From contig NZ_CP141184.1 of assembly GCF_035609205.1 (NCBI RefSeq), forward strand, positions 868,001 through 932,000: a stretch of 64,000 bases of DNA, read 5' to 3'. Source of the stretch: Hymenobacter sp. GOD-10R. GTDB taxonomy: Bacteria; Bacteroidota; Bacteroidia; Cytophagales; Hymenobacteraceae. Every line of letters starts with the position of its first letter. Position 1 is the stretch's first letter. Positions 45,113 through 52,928 of this stretch are shown in pieces. Position numbers and translations under genes: made by a program. The notes beneath the pieces are model-generated. The model ran no database searches. It was given only the letters and a program-made list of their open reading frames with translations, and was not told the origin of the DNA.

Positions 45113-46156
45113 ATGCTTAATGATCCATATGCCGCCCCATTCATTGAGAACGTTCTTGAATACCGAGAAACGTCCATTAATTGTATTAGCGAGGCCGTCG
45201 CGATGCAGGACAAACTAAATGCTCTTAGAATTCACTTTGAGAGTGAGGTAAGCTCCGCATTGATTAAATTATCAGACAGGAAGCAAAAAAGGCTTTTAAC
45301 ACAAATACTACTAGCATTTCGCGGGAAAGGAATAGGCCGGCGCCTTGAAGGGGTATCTTTCAAGGAATGGGTTAGAGCTTCGCGTGTAAATGATGGAGCT
45401 ATGTCCGAGCAAGAGGAAGTGCCAGAAGAGGAACTAGTAGATATAGATACCCTGGCAGCCTGTGAGGAGGATGCCGTTGAGCTTTTTAGGGAGGTAGATT
45501 ATTACAAACAATACCAACAAGAATATCGGCTAAGGGTAGGTGAAGAACCCGAAGATATGGCCGTGGATGATTTTGACAGCTCTAAACTAGTTGATCGTAT
45601 TGCGTGGGACGTCTTAGGAACTGCACAGGAGAATATACGTCAAGCTTATGCGCGATTAGTGACGGAGGAAGAGGCTACTGAGTGGATAGCTAATACAGAG
45701 CACCGCCTTTGTGCAATTCGCCATAGGCTTAAGTTGCCGTATCCCACATCTCGCGAGATAGCTAAATATTACGTTACCGGCCATGACCCTCTGGTAGCAA
45801 GCAACGCAATTGATCATAGTAGCCTAACACCAGAAAGCGACCCTAAGATGTTGGCGCCACGCCGTAGAATCATTATCCTACACGTCTACCTTGGTGGGTT
45901 GGGAGATGTTATCGGCTCTCCTAAGGGAGCTGCCGCACTTGCAGAGCGTTATGGTATAAAGGGGGCCAACATAGGCAAGGTAATGAGTAAACTAGTAGAC
46001 CGTTGGGGAACAGAAGATGATATTATCAAAACCACTACTAGACGAGAACTACATGGACTTATCGAGGATATACAATACATTAAGCAATATCTCAATTCCG
46101 CACAACAGGCTGTAGCTGATAAGCATCTAATCACTATTCGTAATAAGTTAAAGTAA
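45113..46156 (+). CDS. Unknown helical protein downstream of the integrase
   Basis: A TTG at 45104 would add three codons, but the ATG at 45113 is preferred (347 residues). It is mostly charged and helical: an N-terminal helical segment (ENVLEYRETSINCISEAVAM), a very acidic stretch (SEQEEVPEEELVDIDTLAAC, residues ~97-116) and a C-terminal region with GLGDVIGSPKGAAALAERYG and a Lys/Arg-rich end. I do not recognise a family. It lies 18 bp after the integrase and is likely cotranscribed. It could be a replication or recombination accessory, but this is a guess from position only. Confidence 0.7.
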   Translation: MLNDPYAAPFIENVLEYRETSINCISEAVAMQDKLNALRIHFESEVSSALIKLSDRKQKRLLTQILLAFRGKGIGRRLEGVSFKEWVRASRVNDGAMSEQEEVPEEELVDIDTLAACEEDAVELFREVDYYKQYQQEYRLRVGEEPEDMAVDDFDSSKLVDRIAWDVLGTAQENIRQAYARLVTEEEATEWIANTEHRLCAIRHRLKLPYPTSREIAKYYVTGHDPLVASNAIDHSSLTPESDPKMLAPRRRIIILHVYLGGLGDVIGSPKGAAALAERYGIKGANIGKVMSKLVDRWGTEDDIIKTTTRRELHGLIEDIQYIKQYLNSAQQAVADKHLITIRNKLK

Positions 46157-46173
46157 CCGGTTCGGAACCGGTT
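46155..46173. repeat. Duplicated AACCGGTT palindrome
   Basis: Two copies of the 8-bp palindrome AACCGGTT separated by CGG, overlapping the stop codon of the preceding gene and 79 bp before the excisionase-like gene. It can fold as one hairpin or bind a dimeric regulator. Confidence 0.5.
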
Positions 46174-46251
46174 GTGGTGCATAGGTTTTGCCTCATTTGC
46201 ATATCGCTAGTGAAGTAGGTAACACCGCCTACTGTAAAGCAGCGGTAAGCA

Positions 46252-46533
46252 ATGAGCAATCCATTTGAGAGTCTAGGGGCTCAGTTAAGCCGGATAGAGG
46301 CTAATCAACTAGAGGTGCTGCAATACCTACGCACCTTCCAATCTCCCTTGCCCCAAGTAGGAGGCATAGAGCTAGCCCAAGAAGTGCTACGCTTGAGCAA
46401 GCCACGCATCTATGCGCTTGTATCAGAAAGAGCAGTGCCACACATGAAGCGCGGCAACCGTTTAAGCTTCAACCGCGCCGAGCTGCTACAGTGGATACAA
46501 GACGGGCACCGCGCCGAACGTAAAGAGGTTTAA
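46252..46533 (+). CDS. Excisionase-like helix-turn-helix protein
   Basis: A 93-residue protein. An N-terminal helix (FESLGAQLSRIEANQLEVLQ) precedes a winged MerR/Xis-type HTH_17 domain: AQEVLRLSKPRIYALVSERA, then VPHMKRGNRLSFNRAELLQW. This combination is typical of excisionase-family proteins of Bacteroidota elements, which direct excision or regulate replication genes. It sits between the integrase block and the Rep-like gene (17 bp gap downstream), and is likely in one operon with the latter. Confidence 0.82.
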   Translation: MSNPFESLGAQLSRIEANQLEVLQYLRTFQSPLPQVGGIELAQEVLRLSKPRIYALVSERAVPHMKRGNRLSFNRAELLQWIQDGHRAERKEV

Positions 46534-46550
46534 GCTTTGGCGTTACCATC

Positions 46551-47483
46551 GTGATAGATGAGACACGCTTTAGGGGTAAAATCGACCCCAACGACCATGT
46601 ATCGGTACACCGCCTGAGCCGTTCGCCTGCCTTTTATGAAGCTACTAGCGAGCCTGACGAGCGCGGGCGAATTAGATCGGCGTATCGTGGCTTTCGTTTG
46701 GACTACTTCTATGCAACGGGCGAGATTCAAGGCAAAGGCTCCTTGCAGAGCTTCGCTCAAGGAAGCAATGTCGCCAGGTTCACGGCGCAAGAGATTAAAG
46801 CTGCTTGCATTGACTTGGCTTCGGCCGTCGATCTGCCGCCAGAGCAACTACAAATCAGCCGCCTAGAAGCGGGTGTAAACTTGCCTTTGGCCGAATCACC
46901 TAAAGAGTTCTTAGCTGGCCTGATGAGCCATCAAAAGGCGCTTTTTACGGCTACGGATCCACCTAGCAAAGCAACTAGGCCACTGCTCTACAATGCATAC
47001 CATACAGAGCGGCGACTGAAGTTCTATGATAAGGGTGAGTACAACAGATTGCAGGGGCGCCCGCTGTCGCCAGATGGCCCGCCGCATCTACTGCGCTACG
47101 AAATAGCTTACCAACGGGCGAAGATACTGCAGCGCCTTACAGGCTTGCCAGAGCTGACGCTAGCAAACTTGTATGAGCCACAGGTATTAGAGGCCCTTGC
47201 TAATGATCTAGTCAAACAATGGGAGTGCACCCAACGACACCAACTAATGAACTACAACGGCCTTTCACTTGCTGAAGCGACCCTACTTCACGTGGCAACG
47301 GATACAGCTTTTTGGGAAGCTATGCGCAAGACCCTGCCGCGTAGCACCTACGAGCGTAACCGAAGCCGCGCCCAGGCTTTGCTACAACAGCGCCGCGAAC
47401 CACATCTCTACGATCAAGTATTTGCTCGCGAATTGAATGAACTGCTGCCGTCGCCTGAGCCAGTAGCCAATGTTCAAAAGTGA
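46551..47483 (+). CDS. Putative replication initiator (phage gene II/Rep-like)
   Basis: A 310-residue protein starting at GTG; there is no ATG in frame until far into the protein. The middle part has SRLEAGVNL, RLKFYDKGEYNRL and LLRYEIAYQRAKILQRLTG in that order. This resembles, from memory, the filamentous-phage gene II/CRI replication initiators and related plasmid Rep proteins, where YdKg and LRxE elements recur. The C-terminus is Arg-rich (TYERNRSRAQALLQQRREP). Rolling-circle replication after excision is therefore plausible. I could not identify a certain catalytic Tyr or HUH motif, so the call is tentative. The non-coding 354 bp that follow could hold an origin. Confidence 0.45.
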   Translation: MIDETRFRGKIDPNDHVSVHRLSRSPAFYEATSEPDERGRIRSAYRGFRLDYFYATGEIQGKGSLQSFAQGSNVARFTAQEIKAACIDLASAVDLPPEQLQISRLEAGVNLPLAESPKEFLAGLMSHQKALFTATDPPSKATRPLLYNAYHTERRLKFYDKGEYNRLQGRPLSPDGPPHLLRYEIAYQRAKILQRLTGLPELTLANLYEPQVLEALANDLVKQWECTQRHQLMNYNGLSLAEATLLHVATDTAFWEAMRKTLPRSTYERNRSRAQALLQQRREPHLYDQVFARELNELLPSPEPVANVQK

Positions 47484-47837
47484 GGGGAGTTTACACCCCT
47501 TGTAATCAGTTGGAAATCCCCTCCTGTGCATCACCCCAGAAAGGGCAAGAAAGTCACCCCGCACACAAGCCTAAATGAGTGTGTCGCCATGCGTAGCGCG
47601 AGCGGAGTATGGCCCATAGCGGAGCGTCAAGGTTCGCAGTCGTCTACACACCTGAGTACATAGAGCGCGACTTGTAATCGGCGCAATTTGGCGCCTATTG
47701 AATACACCGACTCTCGCAACAGAGCGGTGCTGGCAACAAGGTGCAGGCTAGGCCTCCCTTAGAATCCCCAACACATACGGAAACAATCATGCTAGGAGCC
47801 TGAAAACGGCACCCCGGCCCATCCTTGCCTTTGACCT
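47484..47837. other. Gene-free stretch after the Rep-like gene, possible origin region
   Basis: 354 bp without a credible gene. It contains a small hairpin (GGCGC-AATTTG-GCGCC near 47682-47697) and several GC-rich short repeats (AGCGCGAGCGGAG and CATAGCGGAGCG). Its place behind the putative initiator fits an origin, but no iterons or nick-site consensus were recognised. Confidence 0.3.
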
Positions 47838-48398
47838 ATGCACATTTCACCCAAAAATGCCCAATGCCTCTACTATGAAGGCCGCTATTACTTCTCTATA
47901 GCTAACGCTAGTCGCTACTATGTTTCCCCGTGTGGCTCAGTGCTATCAACGTGCGGAAAGAGGCCTAGACTAATGAGGCCGGCACCTATCAATAAGGGAT
48001 ACTTGATGACAAGGCTACATATGAATAACGGCAAGTGGCGGAACTGGTTAATTCACCGCTTAGTAGCCATTAGGTTTTTGCCAAATCCAGAGAATAAGCC
48101 TACCGTAAATCACATCGATGGTAATAAACTTCGAAATTCAGCAGACAACTTAGAATGGGCTACCTACAAAGAGCAAAGTGAACACACGATAGCCTCGGGA
48201 ATGTGGCCCGCCCAAAGCATGTATGGCTTATATGTGACACCAGCTGGTACGTTTACCACCATGAAGGCTGCCGCTGCTGTCCTGGGCGTTGCTGTCGTAA
48301 CTATAAGCAATCGTTGCAAAGGCTATAAGGGAAGGCCCGCCGCAGTGGGTTATGGCTTTATTCCATCTACTAGTCAACTGCAAAAACAGGCCGCGTAA
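47838..48398 (+). CDS. HNH endonuclease (homing-type)
   Basis: A 186-residue protein. The N-terminal part (YYEGRYYFSIANASRYYVSP, CGSVLSTCGKRPRLM) resembles the NUMOD-like DNA-recognition region of phage HNH enzymes. The nuclease core is IHRLVAIRFLPNPENKPTVN followed by HIDGNKLRNSADNLEWAT (His73, Asn91-His92, Asn100/Asn104). The C-terminus has a second NUMOD/HTH-like segment (MKAAAAVLGVAVVTISNRCK). Such free-standing enzymes nick or cut DNA and are common mobile cargo in phages. There is no sign that it interrupts a neighbouring gene. Confidence 0.85.
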   Translation: MHISPKNAQCLYYEGRYYFSIANASRYYVSPCGSVLSTCGKRPRLMRPAPINKGYLMTRLHMNNGKWRNWLIHRLVAIRFLPNPENKPTVNHIDGNKLRNSADNLEWATYKEQSEHTIASGMWPAQSMYGLYVTPAGTFTTMKAAAAVLGVAVVTISNRCKGYKGRPAAVGYGFIPSTSQLQKQAA

Positions 48399-48696
48399 TT
48401 TCAATGAGAGTGCGGTACAGGAAGACAATAGGCATCTGACTAGTGTTGGGCCTATTGTCAACCGCCTACTAAGTAGGAATCCCTATATAAGCTCTACTTA
48501 TTTGAGTGTTTTTAGTGTGCTGATAACCAGGTAGATAAAACAGCAGCCAACATGCTTGGCTCCTACACAAAGCCAGCGGAAAGGTAGCCGAGCTTAGGTT
48601 AAGAACCCGCCACTTTTCTCGTATAATCAGCCTTTAGCACGCCTACCTGCTCAAATAAGCTAGGCTTATTCGCTGAATAAAACCACCAAACGCAAG
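48399..48696. other. Intergenic, no gene supported
   Basis: 298 bp. A 60-codon frame overlapping the HNH gene end and running to 48534 has no start context or family pattern and is not called. Nothing else is seen. Confidence 0.4.
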
Positions 48697-49044
48697 ATGT
48701 TGACTATCAGTGAAGAAAGCCTGCTATTACTGGCAGTGAGTATAAGGCAAGTAGAGAGAGAGATAGCAGGCTGCTATAAGCTCAAACCGGCCCAAGTACG
48801 CACACTGGTAGCTCTAGCCGACGCCTGTAAAACTCCGCTGGGAACAGTTTCGCCCGGTGAATTTGACGCTACACGCTTGTTTGCCCCTACGTTATTACGG
48901 GCACATCGGCGCGAGTTGATTCAGAAGGGATTCGTGTACCGAAAACGAGAGCCTCACGGCCGCCAAGGGCTAGGCTTGACCTTCCATGGGCGCCTAGTAG
49001 TGAAAAGATACCTGCGAAGCCTACAGGCCATCGTGAGTGCCTAA
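48697..49044 (+). CDS. Small winged-helix-like protein
   Basis: A 115-residue protein with the look of a MarR-type winged helix: LKPAQVRTLVALADACKTPL, then LLRAHRRELIQKGFVYRKRE and a wing-like EPHGRQGLGLTFHGRLVVKR. It is too short for a full MarR dimer protein. A DNA-binding regulatory role in the element is likely but not proven. It stands alone between two intergenic gaps. Confidence 0.55.
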   Translation: MLTISEESLLLLAVSIRQVEREIAGCYKLKPAQVRTLVALADACKTPLGTVSPGEFDATRLFAPTLLRAHRRELIQKGFVYRKREPHGRQGLGLTFHGRLVVKRYLRSLQAIVSA

Positions 49045-49202
49045 TTCTGATAAGAGCGCGGTACACGAGGACACCTCATGGCAGGAAAGGCCCCGGTGTC
49101 AATGTTGATCCGAAACCGAATCCTAGGACCGTGTACCCCAAATAATTAGGGGCACCCCACTCCGCTATGCGCTTGTGCTGACACACAAATAAGTTGAATA
49201 AT

Positions 49203-49223
49203 TTAGCGAATATTATTCGCTAA
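49203..49223. promoter_or_regulatory. Dyad operator candidate in AT-rich promoter region
   Basis: A perfect 9-bp inverted repeat TTAGCGAAT / ATTCGCTAA with a 3-bp spacer, 60 bp upstream of the ATG at 49284, within a very AT-rich segment (49185-49283). It looks like a repressor site controlling the 49284-50725 gene set, which includes an S24-like protein. Confidence 0.5.
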
Positions 49224-49283
49224 GTGATTAATATACATATAATTAACATGAAATAATATTATATTATTCAGTACTTGTCGCTT

Positions 49284-49757
49284 ATGTTTGAGCAGTCACT
49301 TGCCTTTCAATCAACTACTGCTGCCATGCTATCTACTGTCACTCAACCCCGCTTCGAGTATGTAGGCTCGTCCACATTCACCAGCGCCCAACCTGTTCGC
49401 CTTTTTGAAGATCGTTTGCTGGCTACGTTGCTCGGTGCTGAGATTACCAAGTGCGGCATGAGCCCACAGATCAAGATCGTGTATGACGCTGAGCCTTCAC
49501 CCGTTATGCTGGCCGCTCACAAGTTCTATGGCTTCCGCCGCCACCCTCAGCAGAACACCTTCACCGCTAGCTACAACTACACCGCAGTGGCCTGTGCCAT
49601 TCTGCTAGCGAGCCAAAACAATTTTGCATCGGCGCAATACACAGACGTGCGCGCCGAAAGCATAGCCAAGAGCCTATTCGGTACTGATTACCTAGTACAC
49701 AACTTCAACTGTGTCATGAATAAGCTAGGTGCTAAGCTGGCACCCTCAGCTAACTAA
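49284..49757 (+). CDS. Unknown element protein
   Basis: A 157-residue protein; a TTG at 49275 would add three codons but the ATG at 49284 is preferred. No domain is recognised. Features are a Ser/Thr-rich start (QSLAFQSTTAAMLSTVTQ), a mixed alpha/beta middle (LFEDRLLATLLGAEITKCGM, FYGFRRHPQQNTFTASYNYT) and a C-terminal ESIAKSLFGTDYLVHNFNCV helix. Its strong AT-rich promoter region with a dyad suggests that it is well expressed or tightly regulated. Two small genes follow on the same strand. Confidence 0.65.
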   Translation: MFEQSLAFQSTTAAMLSTVTQPRFEYVGSSTFTSAQPVRLFEDRLLATLLGAEITKCGMSPQIKIVYDAEPSPVMLAAHKFYGFRRHPQQNTFTASYNYTAVACAILLASQNNFASAQYTDVRAESIAKSLFGTDYLVHNFNCVMNKLGAKLAPSAN

Positions 49758-49827
49758 GTGCTGGTAGGACCGGACTAACTCGTGGCACGGTCTACTATCA
49801 TCTTTTCACTTCAAAACCGCTTGCGTC

Positions 49828-50331
49828 ATGTCTGTATCTCAAATGAATCCCACTCAACCAAGTGCTGTAGAAGACGAGCTGTATTTTCCTGTCGGGCCTA
49901 CTCGCTACCAAGCTCAAAACGTCTTTCTTAGCGATGCTGAGCGGGCTGCGGGTTGCGAAGTATATCGAGTGCCAAATAGCGCGCTGGCTCCCTACCAGCA
50001 AGCAGGTGACTACGTTGTGGTACGTCCACTAGAGCGTAACTACTGGGGCGAGCCGAAGTTTGGTAACGTGTGCCTGCTCCTAGTGCAATACGAAGCGGAT
50101 GAATGGCTTCAGGAGTTTAAGGCCAATCATTTCATGCGCGTGCTTCACAACAGTATTGAGGACGGCGGCCCTATTGTCGGCTTTGAGGATGACGACGATA
50201 GCGAAGCCGTACCTACGCAACGCCGCGCGCGCACTATTCTGGAAATGTGGGTTGTTGTCCGGCTAACTCGCAACTATGGCGCCTGGGATGAAAAAGGCCC
50301 CTTTGAGCATCTATACAGGGAAGCATCCTAG
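49828..50331 (+). CDS. S24/LexA-fold-like regulator fragment, tentative
   Basis: A 167-residue protein. The pattern PNSALAPYQQAGDYVVVRPL, later NVCLLLVQYEAD, and a terminal ILEMWVVVRLTRNYG resembles the C-terminal S24 domain of phage repressors of Bacteroidota (GDSMxPxxxxGDyVv ... vrEvWkVv). However, there is no N-terminal helix-turn-helix, and the catalytic Ser/Lys pair is not evident. It could be a non-cleavable repressor partner or an anti-repressor. It lies 70 bp downstream of the previous gene and 20 bp before the next. Confidence 0.5.
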   Translation: MSVSQMNPTQPSAVEDELYFPVGPTRYQAQNVFLSDAERAAGCEVYRVPNSALAPYQQAGDYVVVRPLERNYWGEPKFGNVCLLLVQYEADEWLQEFKANHFMRVLHNSIEDGGPIVGFEDDDDSEAVPTQRRARTILEMWVVVRLTRNYGAWDEKGPFEHLYREAS

Positions 50332-50350
50332 CTACCTACTTATTCAATGA

Positions 50351-50725
50351 ATGACTTCCCTCCAAACTAACAACACGACAATGGCTGAAACACCCGAATC
50401 ATACCTGAAATTCATCGAGGACTACCCCAGCTACTTAGGCCTGCTGACTTACGTAGAAACCTTAGCTAAGAATAAGCCAGAGGTTTTTGAAAGCCCACCG
50501 GATGAAGCGATAATAGATGCGTTGGCCTCAATGCTCGCCACTAGGCTCTACTTGGCCGCATATGTCATGGGCGGTCTGCGGTTTATACATGAGGTCGAAT
50601 TAGAGTTTCTACGCCTAGGTAAGCAGCAGGAGGTAGATGCAATTATTCAGATGCTCAAGGCGAATGCGCTGTTTATGGTAAATGATAGCGGTAATACAAA
50701 TACAGATTCAGCCTCAGGTGAGTAG
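50351..50725 (+). CDS. Unknown small acidic helical protein
   Basis: A 124-residue protein (start at 50351, or 50381 which drops MTSLQTNNTT). It is acidic and mostly helical (YLKFIEDYPSYLGLLTYVET, LASMLATRLYLAAYVMGGLR, HEVELEFLRLGKQQEVDAII) with a polar tail. No family is recognised. It is the last gene of the 49284-50725 group; a bidirectional terminator follows. Confidence 0.6.
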   Translation: MTSLQTNNTTMAETPESYLKFIEDYPSYLGLLTYVETLAKNKPEVFESPPDEAIIDALASMLATRLYLAAYVMGGLRFIHEVELEFLRLGKQQEVDAIIQMLKANALFMVNDSGNTNTDSASGE

Positions 50726-50776
50726 GGGTGCATCAAGCACCGACTGACTACACCTGATTTTGCATTGAAGTACAAC

Positions 50777-50808
50777 AAAAAGCCCCGGCCGATTGGCCGG
50801 GGCTTTTT
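50777..50808. terminator. Bidirectional terminator between convergent genes
   Basis: A 14-bp perfect stem (AAAAAGCCCCGGCC and its complement) with loop GATT, between the plus-strand gene ending at 50725 and the minus-strand gene ending at 50828. Confidence 0.92.
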
Positions 50809-50827
50809 TATAGGGGTTGTGGTGGGA

Positions 50828-52771
50828 CTAGTAGGCGCCTCCGGTATTGTATCGTTTGGGTTTGGTATCTGCCGCTTTGGTAGAGGGCTGCGAGCTTCCG
50901 CCCCCGAAACCCAGTTCATCTGTCTTGCCGATAAGTTTGTAGTTCTTACCGCCATGGGAATAATATTTATCCCCTTGGGAAATGGTAGACGTGGTAGCCG
51001 GCTGACTAGTCTGCGTGTAAGGGCTGACAACGCGGCCACCTTTGCGCTGCAAGGCTTCAACCACTTGGTTCTGTTGAGGTGTAAGCCGTTTCGGGTTCCA
51101 CTTGCCGCCGCTAGCTCGTTGTAGCTGTGCGTCTACCGTCTGGCTAGCTGGCACAATAACCGACTGCCTGTTTTCTGTAGTGGAAGTTGCTGCCCAAGGC
51201 TCGGCATATTGACCTTTGGCGGCCTTGATGTTAGTGGTTGGCTTTGGCGGCCCGCCCGCGCCGTCATTGCCCGTTCTGGCCTTGTCGGTAAGCGTACCCC
51301 GGTATTCTACCCGTAGCTCAGCCTTGCGGGCCTGGGCAGTCGTTAGGCCGTCAATGGTCTTGTGTAGGTACTGATAGGCGTCTGCATCGGAGGCAAACGG
51401 CTCTTTACGGCCGACGCGCTTCCCATCTACATACAGCACATAGTCACGGCTCACAAGCTGCATGGGCACTTTACCGTTGCCTTCTGCTAGCGCCGTCGTT
51501 TTCCCATCTTGTCCAACGACTTCGGCGCCTCGGTTGTCTACCGTTACCTCAGCGTACGACTTACGAGCACTGGCAAAGGTTTCGCCCACAGTAGGGTAGT
51601 GGTTAGTGATAGCAGAAGGCAAAATCCCCACTGCATTTTTCACCCTCTGCATGGCACCGGTTGGCGCCGGCTGATAGGTAGAAGCCTGGTAGCCGGTTGT
51701 AGGTGTTACCGTTACCTCTGTTCCAGATTGCTTCGGGGTTGCCTTCGGTATTTTGGGTGCAATCGGCCGGCTGTAGGTTTGTGTATTGCTCGTGCGCTGG
51801 TAGGCGTGCGGTAGCAGCAACTCATTTAGGAACTCTGTACGCGTTTTAGGCGTGTTGGCTTCTTGCCATACGAATTGCCGTTCCTGCTCGGTTAAGGGCT
51901 CGTAGCTACGCATTTTCTGCTCGACGGCCTTTATTTGTGCATTGTATTGGCTCTGCTTCAAATCCAGCAAGCCTCTTAGGAACGGATCTGCTTCGGCGGC
52001 CAACTGCACTTCGGGCAACTCAGTGCGCGGAATAGGCTGGTGCGTTTTCGGGTCAAGCTTCAGCCGACCATTTTCGAGCAAGAAGTAGTTAGATGAGGCC
52101 TGAGCTTTCTGACCGTAACCGCCCGGCCGTGCTGCACTGGAAAGCGTTGATTGATCCGCTTCGAAGGTAGAATCTAGCCAGGCCTTCACTACCTGCGTCT
52201 CGTCGTAGTTCTTGGCGTTGGTCAGCGTGGCCGCAAGAGTAGTAGGGCTGAACTTACTTAGGTCAACCGTATTGCCTTGCTCGTCTTTGAGGCTATTATA
52301 GAGGTCGGTTGTGATGGCTGCGTCGTTGTAGCGCGGGTCAGCTTTGGCTGTCTGTCGCACCTGGTCGAGCATTTTGCCTACTTCCTCGGTACCATGTACG
52401 AAACTGTTATGTTGGTCCTCTAGCTGCTGCACCGCATTTCGCCTTTGATAGATATCTATCTTGGGGTCTTGGTAGAGGGCGTTCAGCTTTTCTCGTGCCG
52501 CTTGGACGCTCTGGTCAATCTGCGTTTTAAAAGGCAGGTAGCCGTTGACATTGAGTTTAGAAGCAGATAGTAGGTCGCGGAACTCCTGTGCCTGCTGAGC
52601 CTCTCGTTTGGCCTGTAATTGCTGCTCCTGTTGTTGCTGCCGCGCCCGTAGTGCGTCCTGCTGGCGGAGGATGGTCAAGGGTGCCGTGCCTAGGCCATAA
52701 ACGGTGGCATCCCCGCTGCCTGAAACCCCTAATGGGACAGAATTAAAGCCTGGAAATGGTAGTGTTGCCAT
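50828..52771 (-). CDS. Long virion-like (internal/structural) protein of unknown function
   Basis: A 647-residue protein without a signal peptide. The start is Gly/Pro-rich (PFPGFNSVPLGVSGSGDATV), followed by a long Gln/Arg/Ala coiled-coil-like stretch (~35-65, RARQQQQEQQLQAKREAQQA), a helical region (~75-160), a Pro/Thr/Tyr-rich low-complexity segment (~330-370) and a C-terminal tail ending in KYYSHGGKNYKLIGK, GFGGGSSQPSTK and KRYNTGGAY. This composition is what I expect of phage internal-virion, ejection or minor structural proteins, but I cannot name a family. It is the only such gene in the element and the only one in the middle part on the minus strand. Its function in a terminase- and capsid-free element is open. 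Confidence 0.6.
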   Translation of the reverse strand: MATLPFPGFNSVPLGVSGSGDATVYGLGTAPLTILRQQDALRARQQQQEQQLQAKREAQQAQEFRDLLSASKLNVNGYLPFKTQIDQSVQAAREKLNALYQDPKIDIYQRRNAVQQLEDQHNSFVHGTEEVGKMLDQVRQTAKADPRYNDAAITTDLYNSLKDEQGNTVDLSKFSPTTLAATLTNAKNYDETQVVKAWLDSTFEADQSTLSSAARPGGYGQKAQASSNYFLLENGRLKLDPKTHQPIPRTELPEVQLAAEADPFLRGLLDLKQSQYNAQIKAVEQKMRSYEPLTEQERQFVWQEANTPKTRTEFLNELLLPHAYQRTSNTQTYSRPIAPKIPKATPKQSGTEVTVTPTTGYQASTYQPAPTGAMQRVKNAVGILPSAITNHYPTVGETFASARKSYAEVTVDNRGAEVVGQDGKTTALAEGNGKVPMQLVSRDYVLYVDGKRVGRKEPFASDADAYQYLHKTIDGLTTAQARKAELRVEYRGTLTDKARTGNDGAGGPPKPTTNIKAAKGQYAEPWAATSTTENRQSVIVPASQTVDAQLQRASGGKWNPKRLTPQQNQVVEALQRKGGRVVSPYTQTSQPATTSTISQGDKYYSHGGKNYKLIGKTDELGFGGGSSQPSTKAADTKPKRYNTGGAY

Positions 52772-52928
52772 ACCATAAATTTACGCATTTATGACCGCAC
52801 AAACGCATTTTAGAGTTAGGTTAGAGCGCTGTTACGGTCACATGTATAATGCCCTTTGCATTTGATTATAAGCGTTTATCTACGCTAGAGTAAGTAGTTT
52901 GAAAGCAATTTGTTAACCCATAAAAACC

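Noticed and set aside
47838..48398. HNH protein as part of a restriction or CBASS-type defence system
   Set aside because: Its domain order is that of a free-standing homing-type nuclease and no methylase, cyclase or other partner is adjacent.
48352..48534. 60-codon frame overlapping the end of the HNH gene
   Set aside because: Overlaps a confident gene, no family pattern, no sign of a promoter of its own.
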